A stretch of 64,000 bases of DNA from the NCBI GenBank assembly GCA_964417875.1, contig CAYQJU010000004.1, positions 16,239 to 80,238 on the forward strand, read 5' to 3'. Numbering within the stretch: the stretch's first letter is position 1; every line of letters starts with the position of its first letter. Source of the DNA: ZC4RG30 sp964417875. GTDB taxonomy: Bacteria; Pseudomonadota; Gammaproteobacteria; Steroidobacterales; Steroidobacteraceae. A program made the translations under genes and the position numbers. The notes below the pieces were generated by a model. It ran no database searches and was not told where the DNA came from. It was given only the letters and a program-made list of their open reading frames with translations. Shown here in pieces: positions 63,336-64,000 of the stretch.

Positions 63336-64000
63336 ATGTACATCACCAGAAAAGCCCTTTCACGCCGCACCCTGCTGCAGGGCGCCGGTGCCGCGCTGGC
63401 ACTGCCGCTGCTCGATGCGATGATCCCCGCGGGCACCGCGCTGGCCAGCACCGCCGCAAAGCCTTCGCCGCGGCTGGGGTTCGTGTATTTCCCGCATGGC
63501 GCCATCATCGATTCCTGGTCGCCGAAGCAGACCGGCACCGACTATGAGATGTCGCCCATCCTCAAGCCGCTGGAACCCTTCCGCAAACACCTGACCATCG
63601 TCAGCAACCTGCGCAACAAGGGCGGCGAGAGCTCCGATCCGCACGGCATCATGGCCGGCACGTGGCTGTCCTGCTACGGCGTGAACAACCGCGACGGCGA
63701 CCTCGGCACCACCGCCGACCAGCTGGCCGCGCGCCACTTCGCCGGCAACACGCCGCTGACCTCGCTGGAACTCACCGGCGAGGGCGGCAATGCCACCTGC
63801 GGCCAGGGCGCCACCGGCTGCGGCTTCGGCAGCACCGTGTCGTTCCGCACGCCGTTCCAGCCGCTGCCGATGGAAGACAACCCGCGCAAGGTGTTCTACC
63901 AGCTGTTCGGCCAGGGCGACACCAGCGATGAGCGCAAGGCCATCCTCGCCGAGACCGGCAGCCTGCTCGACTATGTGATGGACGAGAGCAAGTCGCTGGC
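63336..64000 (+). CDS. DUF1552 Tat-exported protein (partial, C-terminus outside window)
   Basis: 221 codons of an open frame running past the right edge. GGGAG lies six bases before the ATG. A Tat signal is visible (RKALSRRTLLQGAGAALALP), followed by PRLGFVYFPHGAIIDSW, KHLTIVSNLRNKGGESSDPH and GTTADQLAARHFAGNTPLTS, the DUF1552 pattern. Tat export implies cofactor insertion or folding in the cytoplasm. It is almost always the partner of the DUF1587/1592/1588/1585 protein encoded upstream, so the two probably act together in the periplasm on an unknown oxidisable substrate. Confidence 0.85.
   Translation, partial: MYITRKALSRRTLLQGAGAALALPLLDAMIPAGTALASTAAKPSPRLGFVYFPHGAIIDSWSPKQTGTDYEMSPILKPLEPFRKHLTIVSNLRNKGGESSDPHGIMAGTWLSCYGVNNRDGDLGTTADQLAARHFAGNTPLTSLELTGEGGNATCGQGATGCGFGSTVSFRTPFQPLPMEDNPRKVFYQLFGQGDTSDERKAILAETGSLLDYVMDESKSL

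Overview
The window is very GC-rich, gene-dense chromosomal DNA from a Gram-negative bacterium, most likely a gammaproteobacterium of the Steroidobacter/Nevskia/Xanthomonas type. The reasons are an 833-residue FadE-type acyl-CoA dehydrogenase, oligopeptidase A, RimO, a glmU-glmS pair, ExeA/GspA- and GspB-like proteins, many lipoproteins, and TonB-dependent receptors of the AQFREQ class. Placement is inferred from gene content only. No rRNA, tRNA, CRISPR array, insertion sequence, integrase or phage gene was seen, and no gap without a gene exceeds about 185 bases.

Layout. 1-4652 (minus): DUF2937 fragment, outer-membrane barrel, and the operon gor-gltS-glycerophosphodiesterase. 4670-12220: prlC, an HD-domain protein, an M15 peptidase (minus), a GGDEF/EAL protein and a phospholipase D-like protein. 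12217-15794 (minus): a four-gene Mla/Mce-type lipid transporter (STAS-permease, ATPase, MlaD-like, lipoprotein). 15798-18314 (minus): a YtrA-type operon with two microproteins, a GntR repressor and an ABC exporter, behind a perfect inverted-repeat operator. 18484-19559: malate dehydrogenase with a clear terminator. 19583-24808 (minus): two tandem TonB-dependent receptors of identical predicted length. 24931-30929: an envelope protein, a SnoaL-like lipoprotein, a formylglycine-generating enzyme and two sulfatases, which with the receptors suggests uptake and desulfation of a sulfated compound. 31019-33159: divergent metR and a MetE-core methyltransferase. 33201-41883: amidohydrolase, lipoprotein, selO, DUF1801, mog, a 33-residue membrane peptide, a DUF6607-like protein and fadE.

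41909-50175 holds the most unusual block. A GspA/GspB-like pair and a divergent exported protein are followed by three tightly packed genes: a receiver-like/membrane/TonB-C-terminal fusion, a Ser/Thr kinase with a degenerate receiver at its N-terminus, and a CheA-like protein lacking the N-box Asn and the usual Hpt phosphosite context. I read these as one envelope-linked signalling module built largely on degenerate domains. It is the best candidate here for an undescribed system.

50305-64000: a GT4 glycosyltransferase overlapping, tail to tail, a methyltransferase/CobW-GTPase/WD40 operon; rimO; an arylamine N-acetyltransferase; glmU-glmS; a GNAT acetyltransferase; and the paired DUF1587/1592/1588/1585 cytochrome-like protein plus a Tat-exported DUF1552 protein cut by the window end.

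Starts were chosen by Shine-Dalgarno spacing, signal-peptide position and family length. Several starts are GTG or TTG. Everything was read by eye, without database searches.
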